A stretch of DNA of 64,000 bases, from contig LJCW01000379.1 of the NCBI GenBank assembly GCA_001298555.1, positions 58,822 through 122,821 on the forward strand, given 5' to 3'. Position numbers and translations under genes: made by a program. Of the stretch, positions 15,748 to 24,696 are shown piece by piece (position 1 is the first letter of the stretch; the number at the start of each line of letters is the position of its first letter). A model generated the notes under the pieces. The model did not search any database and was not told the DNA's origin. It saw only the letters and a program-made list of their open reading frames with translations. This stretch comes from Actinobacteria bacterium OV450. GTDB lineage: Bacteria > Actinomycetota > Actinomycetes > Streptomycetales > Streptomycetaceae.

Positions 15748-18204
15748 ATGGCCCGCCGCAGCACGAAGACCCCGCCGCCGGAGGATTTCGAGGAGAAGAT
15801 CCTCGACATCGACGTCGTCGACGAAATGCAGGGCTCCTTCCTCGAGTACGCGTACTCGGTGATCTACTCCCGCGCCCTGCCCGACGCCCGGGACGGCATG
15901 AAGCCGGTGCACCGGCGCATCGTCTACCAGATGAACGAGATGGGCCTGCGCCCCGACCGCGGTTACGTGAAGTGCGCCCGCGTCGTCGGCGAGGTCATGG
16001 GCAAGCTGCACCCGCACGGCGACGCGTCGATCTACGACGCCCTCGTGCGCATGGCCCAGCCCTTCTCGATGCGGCTGCCGCTGGTCGACGGCCACGGCAA
16101 CTTCGGTTCGCTCGGCAACGACGACCCGCCGGCCGCGATGCGCTACACCGAGTGCAAGATGGCGGACGCCACGTCACTGATGACGGAGTCGATCGACGAG
16201 GACACCGTCGACTTCACCGCCAACTACGACGGCCAGGAGCGGGAACCGGTCGCGCTGCCCGCGGCGTACCCGAACCTGCTGGTCAACGGCTCCTCCGGGA
16301 TCGCGGTCGGCATGGCCACCAACATGCCCCCGCACAACCTGGGCGAGGTCATCGCCGCCGCCCGCCACCTGATCCGCTACCCGCAGGCGGACCTGGAGGC
16401 GCTGATGCGCTTCGTGCCGGGTCCGGACCTGCCCACGGGCGGCCGGATCGTCGGCCTCTCGGGGATCAAGGACGCCTACGCGAACGGTCGCGGCACGTTC
16501 AAGATCCGCGCGACGGTGGCCGTGGAGAACGTGACGGCGCGCCGCAAGGGCCTGGTTGTCACCGAACTGCCCTTCACGGTCGGCCCCGAGAAGGTCATCG
16601 CGAAGATCAAGGACCTGGTGGGCTCCAAGAAGCTCCAGGGCATCGCGGACGTCAAGGACCTCACGGACCGCTCGCACGGCCTGCGCCTGGTCATCGAGAT
16701 CAAGAACGGCTTCCACCCCGAGGCCGTGCTGGAGCAGCTGTACAAGCTGACGCCGATGGAGGAGTCCTTCGGCATCAACAACGTCGCCCTCGTCGACGGC
16801 CAGCCGCTGACCCTGGGCCTCAAGGAGCTGCTGGAGGTCTACCTCGACCACCGCTTCGAGGTCGTGCGGCGGCGCAGCGAGTTCCGCCGCGGCAAGCGGC
16901 GCGACCGGCTGCACCTGGTCGAGGGACTGCTGGTGGCCCTGGTCGACATCGACGAGGTCATCCGCATCATCCGGGACAGCGACAACTCGGCGCAGGCGAA
17001 GGAGCGGCTCATCGAGCGCTTCTCGCTGAGCGAGGTCCAGACCCAGTACATCCTGGACACCCCGCTGCGCCGGCTCACCCGCTTCGACCGGATCGAGCTG
17101 GAGTCCGAGCGCGACCGCCTCACCGGCGAGATCGACGAGCTGACCGGCATCCTGGAGTCCGACACGGAGCTGCGCAAGCTGGTCTCCACGGAACTGGCCG
17201 CGGTCGCGAAGAAGTTCGGAACCGAGCGCCGCACGGTCCTGCTGGAGTCGGCGGGCACCGCGGTCGCCGCGGTTCCGCTGGAGGTCGCGGACGACCCGTG
17301 CCGGGTCCTGCTGTCCTCGACGGGCCTGCTGGCGCGCACCGCCAACGGCGACGCGCTGCCCGAGGAGGAGGGCGGCGCCCGCGCGAAGCACGACCTGGTC
17401 GTCTCGCAGGTCGCCGCGTCCGCCCGGGCCGACGTCGGCGTGGTCACCTCGTACGGGCGGCTGCTGCGGCTCCCGGTGATCGACCTGCCGCAGCTGCCGG
17501 ACACCCACGCCGCGCCGAACCTGGCCGGCGGCGCCCCGGTCTCGGAGTTCCTCTCCGGGCTGGAGGCGGACGAGAAGGTGATCTGCCTGACCTCGCTGGA
17601 CGAGTCCTCGCAGGGCCTGGCCCTGGGCACCGAGCAGGGCGTGGTCAAGCGGGTCGTGCCGGACTACCCGGCGAACAAGGACGAGCTGGAGGTCATCACC
17701 CTCAAGGAGGGCGACCGGGTCATCGGCGCGGTCGAACTGCGCACGGGTGAGGAGGACCTGGTCTTCCTCACCGACGATGCCCAGCTGCTGCGCTACCCGG
17801 CGGCCCAGGTGCGCCCGCAGGGCCGCCCGGCCGGCGGCATGGCGGGCATCAAGCTCTCCGAGAACGCCAAGGTGATCCACTTCTCGGCGGTGGACCCGGC
17901 GCGGGACGCCGTGGTGTTCACGGTGGCGGGCTCGCACGGGACGCTGGACGACTCGATGCTGTCCGGCAAGCTCACCCCGTTCGACCAGTACCCGCGCAAG
18001 GGCCGGGCCACCGGCGGCGTGCGCTGCCAGCGGTTCCTGAAGGGCGAGGACCTGCTGGTGCTGGCCTGGGCCGGCAACGCTCCGGTCCGTGCGGCCACGG
18101 CGAACGGCACCCCGGCCGAACTCCCGGCCGTGGACCCGCGCCGCGACGGCTCGGGGGCCGCCCTGCCCGCGGTCGTCGCCGCTCTGGCGGGGGGCGCGCT
18201 GTAG
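15748..18204 (+). CDS. parC: DNA topoisomerase IV subunit A
   Basis: The protein has 818 residues. It has the GyrA/ParC winged-helix and tower core with active-site Tyr133 in AMRYTECKM, the quinolone-region sequence HPHGDASIYDAL, and a C-terminal beta-pinwheel of repeated strands from about residue 500. No canonical GyrA box (QRRGGKG-type) is evident, and an actinobacterial parE lies 11 kb away in this window, so I assign topoisomerase IV rather than gyrase. The enzyme decatenates replicated chromosomes. The ATG at 15748 has AAGGAG upstream, whereas an earlier in-frame start at 15604 adds unrelated sequence. Confidence 0.93.
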   Translation: MARRSTKTPPPEDFEEKILDIDVVDEMQGSFLEYAYSVIYSRALPDARDGMKPVHRRIVYQMNEMGLRPDRGYVKCARVVGEVMGKLHPHGDASIYDALVRMAQPFSMRLPLVDGHGNFGSLGNDDPPAAMRYTECKMADATSLMTESIDEDTVDFTANYDGQEREPVALPAAYPNLLVNGSSGIAVGMATNMPPHNLGEVIAAARHLIRYPQADLEALMRFVPGPDLPTGGRIVGLSGIKDAYANGRGTFKIRATVAVENVTARRKGLVVTELPFTVGPEKVIAKIKDLVGSKKLQGIADVKDLTDRSHGLRLVIEIKNGFHPEAVLEQLYKLTPMEESFGINNVALVDGQPLTLGLKELLEVYLDHRFEVVRRRSEFRRGKRRDRLHLVEGLLVALVDIDEVIRIIRDSDNSAQAKERLIERFSLSEVQTQYILDTPLRRLTRFDRIELESERDRLTGEIDELTGILESDTELRKLVSTELAAVAKKFGTERRTVLLESAGTAVAAVPLEVADDPCRVLLSSTGLLARTANGDALPEEEGGARAKHDLVVSQVAASARADVGVVTSYGRLLRLPVIDLPQLPDTHAAPNLAGGAPVSEFLSGLEADEKVICLTSLDESSQGLALGTEQGVVKRVVPDYPANKDELEVITLKEGDRVIGAVELRTGEEDLVFLTDDAQLLRYPAAQVRPQGRPAGGMAGIKLSENAKVIHFSAVDPARDAVVFTVAGSHGTLDDSMLSGKLTPFDQYPRKGRATGGVRCQRFLKGEDLLVLAWAGNAPVRAATANGTPAELPAVDPRRDGSGAALPAVVAALAGGAL

Positions 18205-18214
18205 GACGTACGGC

Positions 18215-18258
18215 GGCGTTCGGGTGGTGCGACCGGGGGGACGTACCACCCGAATGCC
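18215..18258 (+). terminator. Terminator after parC
   Basis: GGCGTTCGGGTGGT pairs with ACCACCCGAATGCC (one G-T pair) around a 16-base loop. It starts 10 bases after the parC stop codon. Confidence 0.75.
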
Positions 18259-18304
18259 GACTAGTGTTTTCCCTCCGGGTGTTGGTGGGGGGAGTACACA
18301 GCTG

Positions 18305-20380
18305 ATGAGTCGTCGGCCGGGCGGATTGATCGGTGACTGGGCCGAGGCCCAGCGCCGGCAGCAGCAGACACAGGTGATCCAGCAGCGCGAGGCGGAGCGC
18401 CGGCAGCGGGCGTACGAGCGGGACGCGAACCGGAGCCACCGGCAGTACCGCGAGGCGGAGGCCCTGCGGCGCACCGCGCAGCTCGACGCCGAGGTCGCCG
18501 CCCTCAAGGGCCTGCTGGTGGCGGGCTGCCGGGCACCGGCGTTCCGGATCTCCGCGCTGGCCCGGGGCGAGCAGCTGGAACCCTTCAACCCCGGAGCCCT
18601 GGCGCAGCCGGTGCCGATGCCGCGCATCGAGGACTTCCAGCAGCAGAGCAGCGGCTGGACGCTGGGCTCGAACCACCGCGCGCAGGCTGAGCGGGAGGCC
18701 CACGCCCGGTACACCCAGGCCTGGCAGGCCGCGAACGCCGCGGAGGCGCAGCGCCGGCAGCAACTGGAGGCGTACCGGCAGCAGTACGACCGGTGGGCGG
18801 CGGAGCAGCTCGCCGGGGTCCGGGCGCAGAACAGCGGGCTCACCGAGCTGGCCGAAGCCCTGCGCGCGGGCGAAGCGGAAGCGGCGGTGGAGTACTTCTC
18901 CGGGGCTCTGTACGCCTCGGCTGCCTGGCCCGAGACGCTGCCCAGGCAGGTGGCGGCCGCATACGACCCGGCGGCGCGCCAGCTGGTGCTGGACTGGGAG
19001 CTCCCCGGGTACGCGGTGGTGCCGGAGGCCAGGGCGGTGCAGTACCTGCCGAGCACGGACCAGGACAAGGTGAAGCCCCGTCCGGTCACGGAGCGCCGGG
19101 CGCTGTACCGGGACCTGTTGGCCCAGTGCGTGCTGCTGGTGGTCCGCGAGCTGTACGCGGCGGACGAATTCGGGGTGCTCGACTCGGTCGTCGTCAACGG
19201 CTTCGTGGACTGCCACGATCCGGCGACGGGGCAGGAGACCCGGATCGTCTTGGCCACGGTGCCGGCGGAGCGCGCCGCCTTCGCGGGACTGCGGCTGGAG
19301 CAGGTCAACGCCGTGGACTGTCTGGTGTCGGGGCTGGGCGGGCAGCTCTCGGCGCGCCCCGACCAGCTGACGGCGGTGCGGCCCGGCCGTCGGCCCGACG
19401 AGGTCGGCGGCGGGGTCGTCAGCCACGGCGGGCACGCGGGTGACGCGTCCGACGACGAGCCGGACCTCTTCGCGATGGATCCGATCGCCTTCGAGAACCT
19501 GGTCGCCGAGCTGTTCCGGGCGATGGGCATGGAGGCGGTGACCACGCAGCGGTCGGGCGACGGCGGGGTGGACGTGGAGGCTCTGGACCCGGCGCCGATC
19601 CGGGGCGGGCGGATCGTGGTGCAGGTCAAGCGCTACCGGAACACGGTGCCGCCGACGGCCGTGCGTGATCTGTACGGAACGGTCCAGGACAAGGGGGCGA
19701 ACAAGGGGGTGCTCGTCACCACCGCGTCCTTCGGTCCCGGGTCGTACACCTTTGCCAACGGCAAGCCGCTGGAGTTGGTTCCCGGGGCGGACCTGGTCGA
19801 TCTGCTGCACCAGTACGGGCTCCGCGGCCGGCTCGGCGGGGGTGCGGCGGCCCCCGCGGCCCCCGCGCGGCGGACGCCCGAGCCGGCGCCCCCCGCGGAC
19901 CACAACGTGCTCGGCATGTCCTGGTCGGGTTCGGTCGCGCTGGACGTCTGCGCGCTCGTCTGCCAGGGCGGGCGGGTGCTGAGCGAGGAGCACTTCGTCT
20001 TCTTCAACAACCCGCGGACCCCGGACGGTTCGGTCCGGTCCCGCGCCCACGCGGCACCCGACAAGGCCGCCCTGGAGGTGTCCTTCGACGCCCTGCCCGA
20101 GCGCGCCGACCGGCTGGTGCTCGTCGCCGCGATCGACCCGGAGATCGATCCCCGCGCCGACCTGGCCGGGTTCACCGACGCCCACATCCGCCTGCTGTCC
20201 GCGGGAGGCGAGGAACTCGGCCGGCTGGACGTGTCCGACGGGCGCGCCGGGGAGACCGCGCTGGTCCTCGGCTCGTTCCGGCGCCGGTCCAACGGCGACT
20301 GGGACTTCGTGATCGGCGGCAAGGGCTACCGCGGCGGCCTGGAGGACCTGCTGGGCGAGTACGGCGTCGAGGTCGCCTGA
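18305..20380 (+). CDS. Mrr-type restriction endonuclease domain fused to TerD stress domain
   Basis: The protein has 691 residues in three parts. Residues 1-180 are Gln/Arg/Ala-rich and likely coiled coil (QRRQQQ-type runs). About 391-510 is an Mrr_cat/PD-(D/E)XK nuclease domain: FENLVAELFRAMG, then GDGGVDV and VVQVKRY, giving the Glu, Asp and QxK catalytic set. About 535-691 is a TerD domain (LDVCALVCQGG, EHFVFFNN, then VSFDALP, WDFVIGGKGY), the calcium-binding fold of tellurite-resistance/stress proteins. Ter domains linked to nucleases have been discussed as DNA-damage or phage-stress systems, but the role of this protein is unknown. It is monocistronic, following the parC terminator. Confidence 0.88.
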   Translation: MSRRPGGLIGDWAEAQRRQQQTQVIQQREAERRQRAYERDANRSHRQYREAEALRRTAQLDAEVAALKGLLVAGCRAPAFRISALARGEQLEPFNPGALAQPVPMPRIEDFQQQSSGWTLGSNHRAQAEREAHARYTQAWQAANAAEAQRRQQLEAYRQQYDRWAAEQLAGVRAQNSGLTELAEALRAGEAEAAVEYFSGALYASAAWPETLPRQVAAAYDPAARQLVLDWELPGYAVVPEARAVQYLPSTDQDKVKPRPVTERRALYRDLLAQCVLLVVRELYAADEFGVLDSVVVNGFVDCHDPATGQETRIVLATVPAERAAFAGLRLEQVNAVDCLVSGLGGQLSARPDQLTAVRPGRRPDEVGGGVVSHGGHAGDASDDEPDLFAMDPIAFENLVAELFRAMGMEAVTTQRSGDGGVDVEALDPAPIRGGRIVVQVKRYRNTVPPTAVRDLYGTVQDKGANKGVLVTTASFGPGSYTFANGKPLELVPGADLVDLLHQYGLRGRLGGGAAAPAAPARRTPEPAPPADHNVLGMSWSGSVALDVCALVCQGGRVLSEEHFVFFNNPRTPDGSVRSRAHAAPDKAALEVSFDALPERADRLVLVAAIDPEIDPRADLAGFTDAHIRLLSAGGEELGRLDVSDGRAGETALVLGSFRRRSNGDWDFVIGGKGYRGGLEDLLGEYGVEVA

Positions 20381-20413
20381 CCCGGAGCCGCCGGGACGGC
20401 CCCGCTGGATCGC

Positions 20414-21604
20414 CTAGGGATCTTCCGGACGGAGATCCGGGTCGGGCTCGTACGGCTCCGGGTCGGGCTCGTACGGCTCCGAGTCCGGCTCCGACCCGTC
20501 CCGCGCGGGGCGGTCGACGTAGCGCAGGACGCCCCACATGCTCTCCGGCGGCGCGTGCTGCGGGGCCGGGTCGCGGCAGGCCTCCAGCTCGTGGAGCAGG
20601 GCGGGTCCGTCCGTACCGGCGCCGATCAGGACCAGTTGGCTCCGGCGCGGCTCGCCACGGCCCCAGGGGCCCGGCACGAAGCGGAGGAAGCGGCCGACCG
20701 CGTGGACCTCGTAGCGCTCCTCGTGGCCGGGGACGCCGAAGTGGACGAAGCCCTTGATCCGGTAGAGCCCGGCCGGGCGGCGGTCGAGGAAGTCGATGAA
20801 CCGGCGCGGGTTCAGGGCCTGCTCGGACACGAACTCCGTGCTCTCGTACAGCGTGTGGGCGTGCCCCCTGTGGTCCTCGTGGCGCCCGTGGCCCTCGTGC
20901 TCCGCGTCGGCCTCCGCCGCGTCCCCGGCACCGGCGTCCCTGGCCTGTGAGATCAGGTCCTCGAAGGACAGCTGGCCCTGGGTCTCGGTCCACGGGCGCC
21001 GGTCGAAGAGCAGCTCCGGGTCGATCCGGCCGTGGTCGGCGGCCACCACAGGCGTGCCGGGGCAGAGCGCGCCCAGCTCGGTCTGGATCCGGGTGAGGGC
21101 GGCCGCCTCCACCCGGTCGGTCTTGTTCAGCACCACCAGGTCCGCGACGGCCAGGTGGCGGTCGGTCTCGGGGTGCCTGGCCCGGGTCGCGTCGAACTCC
21201 GCCGCGTCCACGACCTGTACGAGGCCCCCGTACCGGATCGCCGGGTTCTCGCTGGCCACGAGCATCCGGATCATCTCCTGGGGCTCGGCCAGCCCGCTCG
21301 CCTCGATGACGATCACGTCGATCCGGTGGACGGGCTCGGAGAGCTTCTCCAGGTAGGCGTCCAGCTCGCTGCCGTCGACCGCGCAGCACAGGCAGCCGCC
21401 GCCGAGGGAGACCATCGAGTCGCCGACCTGGCCCGCCACGGCCATCGCGTCGACCTCGATCGAGCCGAAGTCGTTGACGACGACGCCGATCCGGGTGCCT
21501 CCGCGATGGCCGAGGAGGTGGTTGAGCAGCGTCGTCTTGCCGGATCCGAGGAATCCGGAAAGCACGACGACGGGAATCGGCTGGACGGCCTGACTGCTGT
21601 TCAC
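20414..21604 (-). CDS. COG0523 (CobW-type) GTP-binding metallochaperone
   Basis: The protein has 396 residues. Walker A is SGFLGSGKTTLLNHLL, the metal-binding CxCC motif is GGCLCC, Walker B is IEASGLAEP, and the guanine motif is NKTD. A histidine-rich linker (EHEGHGRHEDHRGHAH) precedes the CobW C-terminal domain. These features indicate a G3E-family GTPase that delivers Zn, Co or another metal to a client; the client is unknown. The last residues repeat EPYEPDP twice. The GTG start at 21604 has no clear Shine-Dalgarno sequence. It lies 14 bases downstream of the citrate synthase gene and may be co-transcribed with it. Confidence 0.88.
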   Translation of the reverse strand: MNSSQAVQPIPVVVLSGFLGSGKTTLLNHLLGHRGGTRIGVVVNDFGSIEVDAMAVAGQVGDSMVSLGGGCLCCAVDGSELDAYLEKLSEPVHRIDVIVIEASGLAEPQEMIRMLVASENPAIRYGGLVQVVDAAEFDATRARHPETDRHLAVADLVVLNKTDRVEAAALTRIQTELGALCPGTPVVAADHGRIDPELLFDRRPWTETQGQLSFEDLISQARDAGAGDAAEADAEHEGHGRHEDHRGHAHTLYESTEFVSEQALNPRRFIDFLDRRPAGLYRIKGFVHFGVPGHEERYEVHAVGRFLRFVPGPWGRGEPRRSQLVLIGAGTDGPALLHELEACRDPAPQHAPPESMWGVLRYVDRPARDGSEPDSEPYEPDPEPYEPDPDLRPEDP

Positions 21605-21618
21605 ACAGCCGATCGTAG

Positions 21619-22770
21619 TCAGCTGAGGGCCGGAACCGGTTCGGGCGGCGTCGGACCGACGTACCGGGCCGCCGGACGGATGATCTTCGAATCGGCGGCC
21701 TGTTCGAGGATGTTCGCGCTCCAGCCGACCACGCGGGCCGCGCAGAAGGTGGGGGTGAACATCTCGCGCGGCAGGCCGCACAGCTCCATGACCACGCCCG
21801 CGTAGAACTCGACGTTGGTGTGCAGTTCCCGCCCCGGCTTCAGCTCGGCGAGGATCTCCTCGACGTGCCGCTCCACCTCCACGGCGAAGTCCACGAGCGG
21901 GCCGCCGAACTGCCGCGCGATGTCCCGCAGCATCCGCGAGCGCGGGTCCTCGGTCCGGTACACCGGGTGCCCGAAGCCCATGATCCGGTCCCCGGCGAGC
22001 ACCCGCTCCCGGATCCACGGCTCGATGCGGTCCGAGGTGCCGATGGCGTCCAGGGTGTCCAGGGCGCGGCTGGGGGCACCGCCGTGCAGCGGGCCGGAGA
22101 GCGCACCGACGGCCCCGGTCAGGCAGGCCGCGACGTCCGCGCCGGTGGAGGCGATCACGCGGGCGGTGAAGGTGGATGCGTTGAAGCCGTGGTCGACGGT
22201 GGAGACGAGGTACCGCTCGACCGCACGCGCCTTGACCGGGTCGGGCTCCCGGCCGGTGAGCATGTACAGGTAGTTGGCGGCGTACGGGAGGTCCGCGCGC
22301 GGTTCGACCGGCTCCAGGCCCTGCCCCAGCCGGTGCAGGGCGGTGAGCAGGGTCGGTACGGCGGCGCAGGCGGCCAGCGCGTCGGCGGTCCGCCGCTCGG
22401 GGTCGATGTCGTAGACGGGACGGAATCCGGCGCAGGCGCCGAGCAGCGAGAGCGCGGTCCGCAGACCGGCGAGGGGTCCGGAGAGCGCGGTGGCCCGGGC
22501 CAGGGCGGGCAGTGCGTCACGGACGGCGTCGGGCAGCCGGCGCAGCGGGGCGATCTCGGCGGCGAACGCGTCCCGTTCGGCGGCGTCGGCCGGAAGGGCG
22601 CCGCGGAACATCAGGTGCCACACGTCCTCGAAGGTGCGGCTCGCGGCGAGCTCGACGGCCGAGTACTGGCGGTAGTGGTAGAAGCCCTCGCGGCCTCGGA
22701 CGTCACCGAGCTCGGTCTCGGTGACCACGACTCCCGCGAGACCGCGGGGCACATCGACGGTGGTGTTCAT
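21619..22770 (-). CDS. Citrate synthase family protein, catalytic Asp replaced by Glu
   Basis: The protein has 383 residues, the short single-domain citrate synthase length. Substrate histidines are His229 (GPLHGG) and His268 (GFGHPVY). The catalytic Asp, normally in an NVDFYS-type motif, is Glu321 here (NVEFYAGVV). Family members condense acetyl-CoA or propionyl-CoA with oxaloacetate. The substitution may alter activity, so the true substrate is uncertain. The gene is divergent from an HTH-citrate synthase fusion across a 70-base region with direct repeats, suggesting shared control. Confidence 0.9.
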   Translation of the reverse strand: MNTTVDVPRGLAGVVVTETELGDVRGREGFYHYRQYSAVELAASRTFEDVWHLMFRGALPADAAERDAFAAEIAPLRRLPDAVRDALPALARATALSGPLAGLRTALSLLGACAGFRPVYDIDPERRTADALAACAAVPTLLTALHRLGQGLEPVEPRADLPYAANYLYMLTGREPDPVKARAVERYLVSTVDHGFNASTFTARVIASTGADVAACLTGAVGALSGPLHGGAPSRALDTLDAIGTSDRIEPWIRERVLAGDRIMGFGHPVYRTEDPRSRMLRDIARQFGGPLVDFAVEVERHVEEILAELKPGRELHTNVEFYAGVVMELCGLPREMFTPTFCAARVVGWSANILEQAADSKIIRPAARYVGPTPPEPVPALS

Positions 22771-22789
22771 GCATCGACCATCCATGATG

Positions 22790-22822
22790 GATTGAATCAT
22801 TGTCAATGCTGATTGGATCAAT
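22790..22822. promoter_or_regulatory. Direct-repeat operator candidate between divergent citrate synthase genes
   Basis: GATTGAATCATT (22790-22801) and GATTGGATCAAT (22811-22822) are direct repeats 21 bases apart, two turns of the helix. They overlap a rightward promoter candidate: TTGTCA at 22800-22805 and an AT-rich TATATAT around 22822-22829, only about 12 bases before the start of the rightward gene. The surroundings are unusually AT-rich for this genome. The N-terminal HTH of the rightward gene product is an obvious candidate binder. Confidence 0.55.
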
Positions 22823-22840
22823 ATATATAGGGTGGACGTC

Positions 22841-24115
22841 ATGAATGACCAGGCGGACGGCGCAGTCGGCGCGGACGGCACGGCCGGAGCGGACGGCGAA
22901 CGCCGGATCAACACCCGGCAGGCGGCGGAGCTGCTGGGGGTGAAGCCCGCGACCGTGTACGCGTACGTCAGCCGCGGCCAGCTCGGCAGCCGGCGCGACC
23001 CGGTCGGCCGCGGCAGCAGCTTCGACGCCCGCGAGGTGGAGGAGCTGGCCCGGCGCAACCGGCGCGAGGCGGCGGCGCCCCCGGGAGCGGAGCTCGCCGT
23101 ACGCACCTCGCTCACGCTCATCGAGCCCGACCGGTACTACTTCCGCGGCGTGGACGCGGTCGCGCTGGCCACCCGGCACCCCTACGAGGAGGTCGCCGAG
23201 TGGCTCTGGACCGCAAGGCTGCCGCGCGGCGTCCGGTTCACCGCTCCCCCGCATGCCCTGGCCGCCGCGCGGCACGCGGTGGCCGCGCTGCCCGAGCACA
23301 GCGGGCCCATCGACCGGCTGCGGGTGGCGACGGCGGCGGCCGCGGTGACGGATCCGCTCCGCTTCGACCTGTCCGCGGAGTCGGTCCTGGGCTCCGCGCG
23401 CTGCCTGATCCCGACGCTGGCAGCGGCCCTGCCGGTGGCGGGAGGGGCGGAGCCGGGGACCGGGACGCTCGCGGAACAGCTGTGGTGCCGGCTGACGGAA
23501 CGGCCGGCGGACCCTGCGGCCCTGGGCACCCTCGACCTGGCCCTCGCGTTGCTCATCGACCACGATCTGGCCGCCTCGACGCTGGCCGTACGGGTGGCCG
23601 CGTCGGCGCGGGCCCATCCGTACGCGGCGGTCTCGGCCGGCCTCGGCGCGCTGGAGGGGCCCCTGCACGGCGCTGCCGGACGGCTCGCACACCGGATGCT
23701 GGAGGAGGCGCTGGAGCGGGGCGGGGCCGCACCGGTGGTCGCCGACCACCTGCGGGCCGGCCGGCGGGTCCCGGGCCTCGGACACCGGCTGTACGCGGGC
23801 GAGGACCCGCGGGCCACGGCACTGTTCGACCGGCTGGAGGGCGTGCCGCAGGCCGGGCCCGCGCTGGCGGCGGCCCGGGAGGTCGTCGCGACGGCGGCGG
23901 CCCGGCGGGAGGGCCTGCACGCCAATGTGGACCTGGCCCTGGCGGTGTTGACGGTGTCCTGCGGGATGCCCGCGGAGGCCGGGGAAACGGTGTTCGCGGT
24001 GTCCCGGACGGCGGGCTGGATCGCGCACGCGCTGGAGGAGTACCGGGAGCGGCCGCTGCGGATGCGACCGAGCGGGCAGTACCAGGGGCCGCGCCCGCCA
24101 CAGCCGTTGCCGTGA
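22841..24115 (+). CDS. Citrate synthase-like protein with N-terminal HTH domain
   Basis: The protein has 424 residues. Residues 24-72 form a MerR/excisionase-type helix-turn-helix (NTRQAAELLGVKPATVYAYV, then a wing-like GRGSSFDAREVEEL). The rest is a citrate synthase fold with GPLHG, GLGHRLYAGEDPR and NVDLAL, so both histidines and the catalytic Asp are present. The combination suggests an autoregulator or a metabolite-sensing transcription factor derived from the enzyme (inference), though catalysis is not excluded. The ATG at 22841 has AGGGTGG upstream; a GTG at 22832 is possible. The divergent partner is the other citrate synthase. Confidence 0.85.
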   Translation: MNDQADGAVGADGTAGADGERRINTRQAAELLGVKPATVYAYVSRGQLGSRRDPVGRGSSFDAREVEELARRNRREAAAPPGAELAVRTSLTLIEPDRYYFRGVDAVALATRHPYEEVAEWLWTARLPRGVRFTAPPHALAAARHAVAALPEHSGPIDRLRVATAAAAVTDPLRFDLSAESVLGSARCLIPTLAAALPVAGGAEPGTGTLAEQLWCRLTERPADPAALGTLDLALALLIDHDLAASTLAVRVAASARAHPYAAVSAGLGALEGPLHGAAGRLAHRMLEEALERGGAAPVVADHLRAGRRVPGLGHRLYAGEDPRATALFDRLEGVPQAGPALAAAREVVATAAARREGLHANVDLALAVLTVSCGMPAEAGETVFAVSRTAGWIAHALEEYRERPLRMRPSGQYQGPRPPQPLP

Positions 24116-24261
24116 CACCGCCGGCGGGCCGGTGGGACGGGTCGCCGCAACGGCGGCACCCGGCAGCCGTCCCCCGCGGGGGCTCCGTCGCGTCTTGCCG
24201 TGTCCGGGTCAGAGGCCGCCTCGGTCTGAAAGGCTTCCGTCGACCGCCCCCAGGAGACTCC

Positions 24262-24560
24262 GGCTCGACCGAGCTGTTCCACCGGCTCGACGGCGCCGCC
24301 CAGCTGCTGTCGGGCAAGCAGGTGGTGACCGCCGGCCGGGGCGACCTCGTCACCGCGCCGCCCGGCCTCGACCACGCCTTCGCGGCCGCCTCCGGCCGGA
24401 ACGCCGGCACCCTGATCGTCGTCATCCCCGGCGTCGGGCGCTTCGAGTGCTTGCGCCACCCGGAGCGCATCGTTTGCCGGGAGGTGCCCGCGGAGTCCCT
24501 CCTGGACGTACAGGGGCTCCACGCCACGCACTTCACCCGGAGCGGGACGTGGAAGGCGGC
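24262..24560 (+). pseudogene. Remnant of a cupin-domain gene
   Basis: This 299-base stretch translates to a typical cupin C-terminal part: STELFHRLDGAAQLLSGKQ, GDLVTAPPGLDHAFAAASG, IVVIPGVGRFECLRH, then SLLDVQ and a GTWKAARR end. The N-terminal half with the first cupin motif is missing, no start codon with a ribosome-binding site precedes it, and the frame runs on without a stop at the family's usual end. It therefore looks like a decayed gene in the 581-base gap between the HTH-citrate synthase and the kinase gene. Nothing else is visible in that gap. Confidence 0.7.
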
Positions 24561-24696
24561 CCGGCGGCGACGGAGAACCGGGTGCCCGAGGAGCTCCCCG
24601 GGCAGCCCACCCCCGCCCCGTACCGCCGCCCCTCACCGGCCGAGCCGGAGATCTGCGGATTCCGCTCGGGCCCAAGGCGACCTACGGTTGCTGGTC

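Noticed and set aside
16174..19629. An 1151-codon open frame on the minus strand across parC and the nuclease-TerD gene
   Set aside because: It overlaps two well-supported genes on the other strand and shows no recognisable domain.
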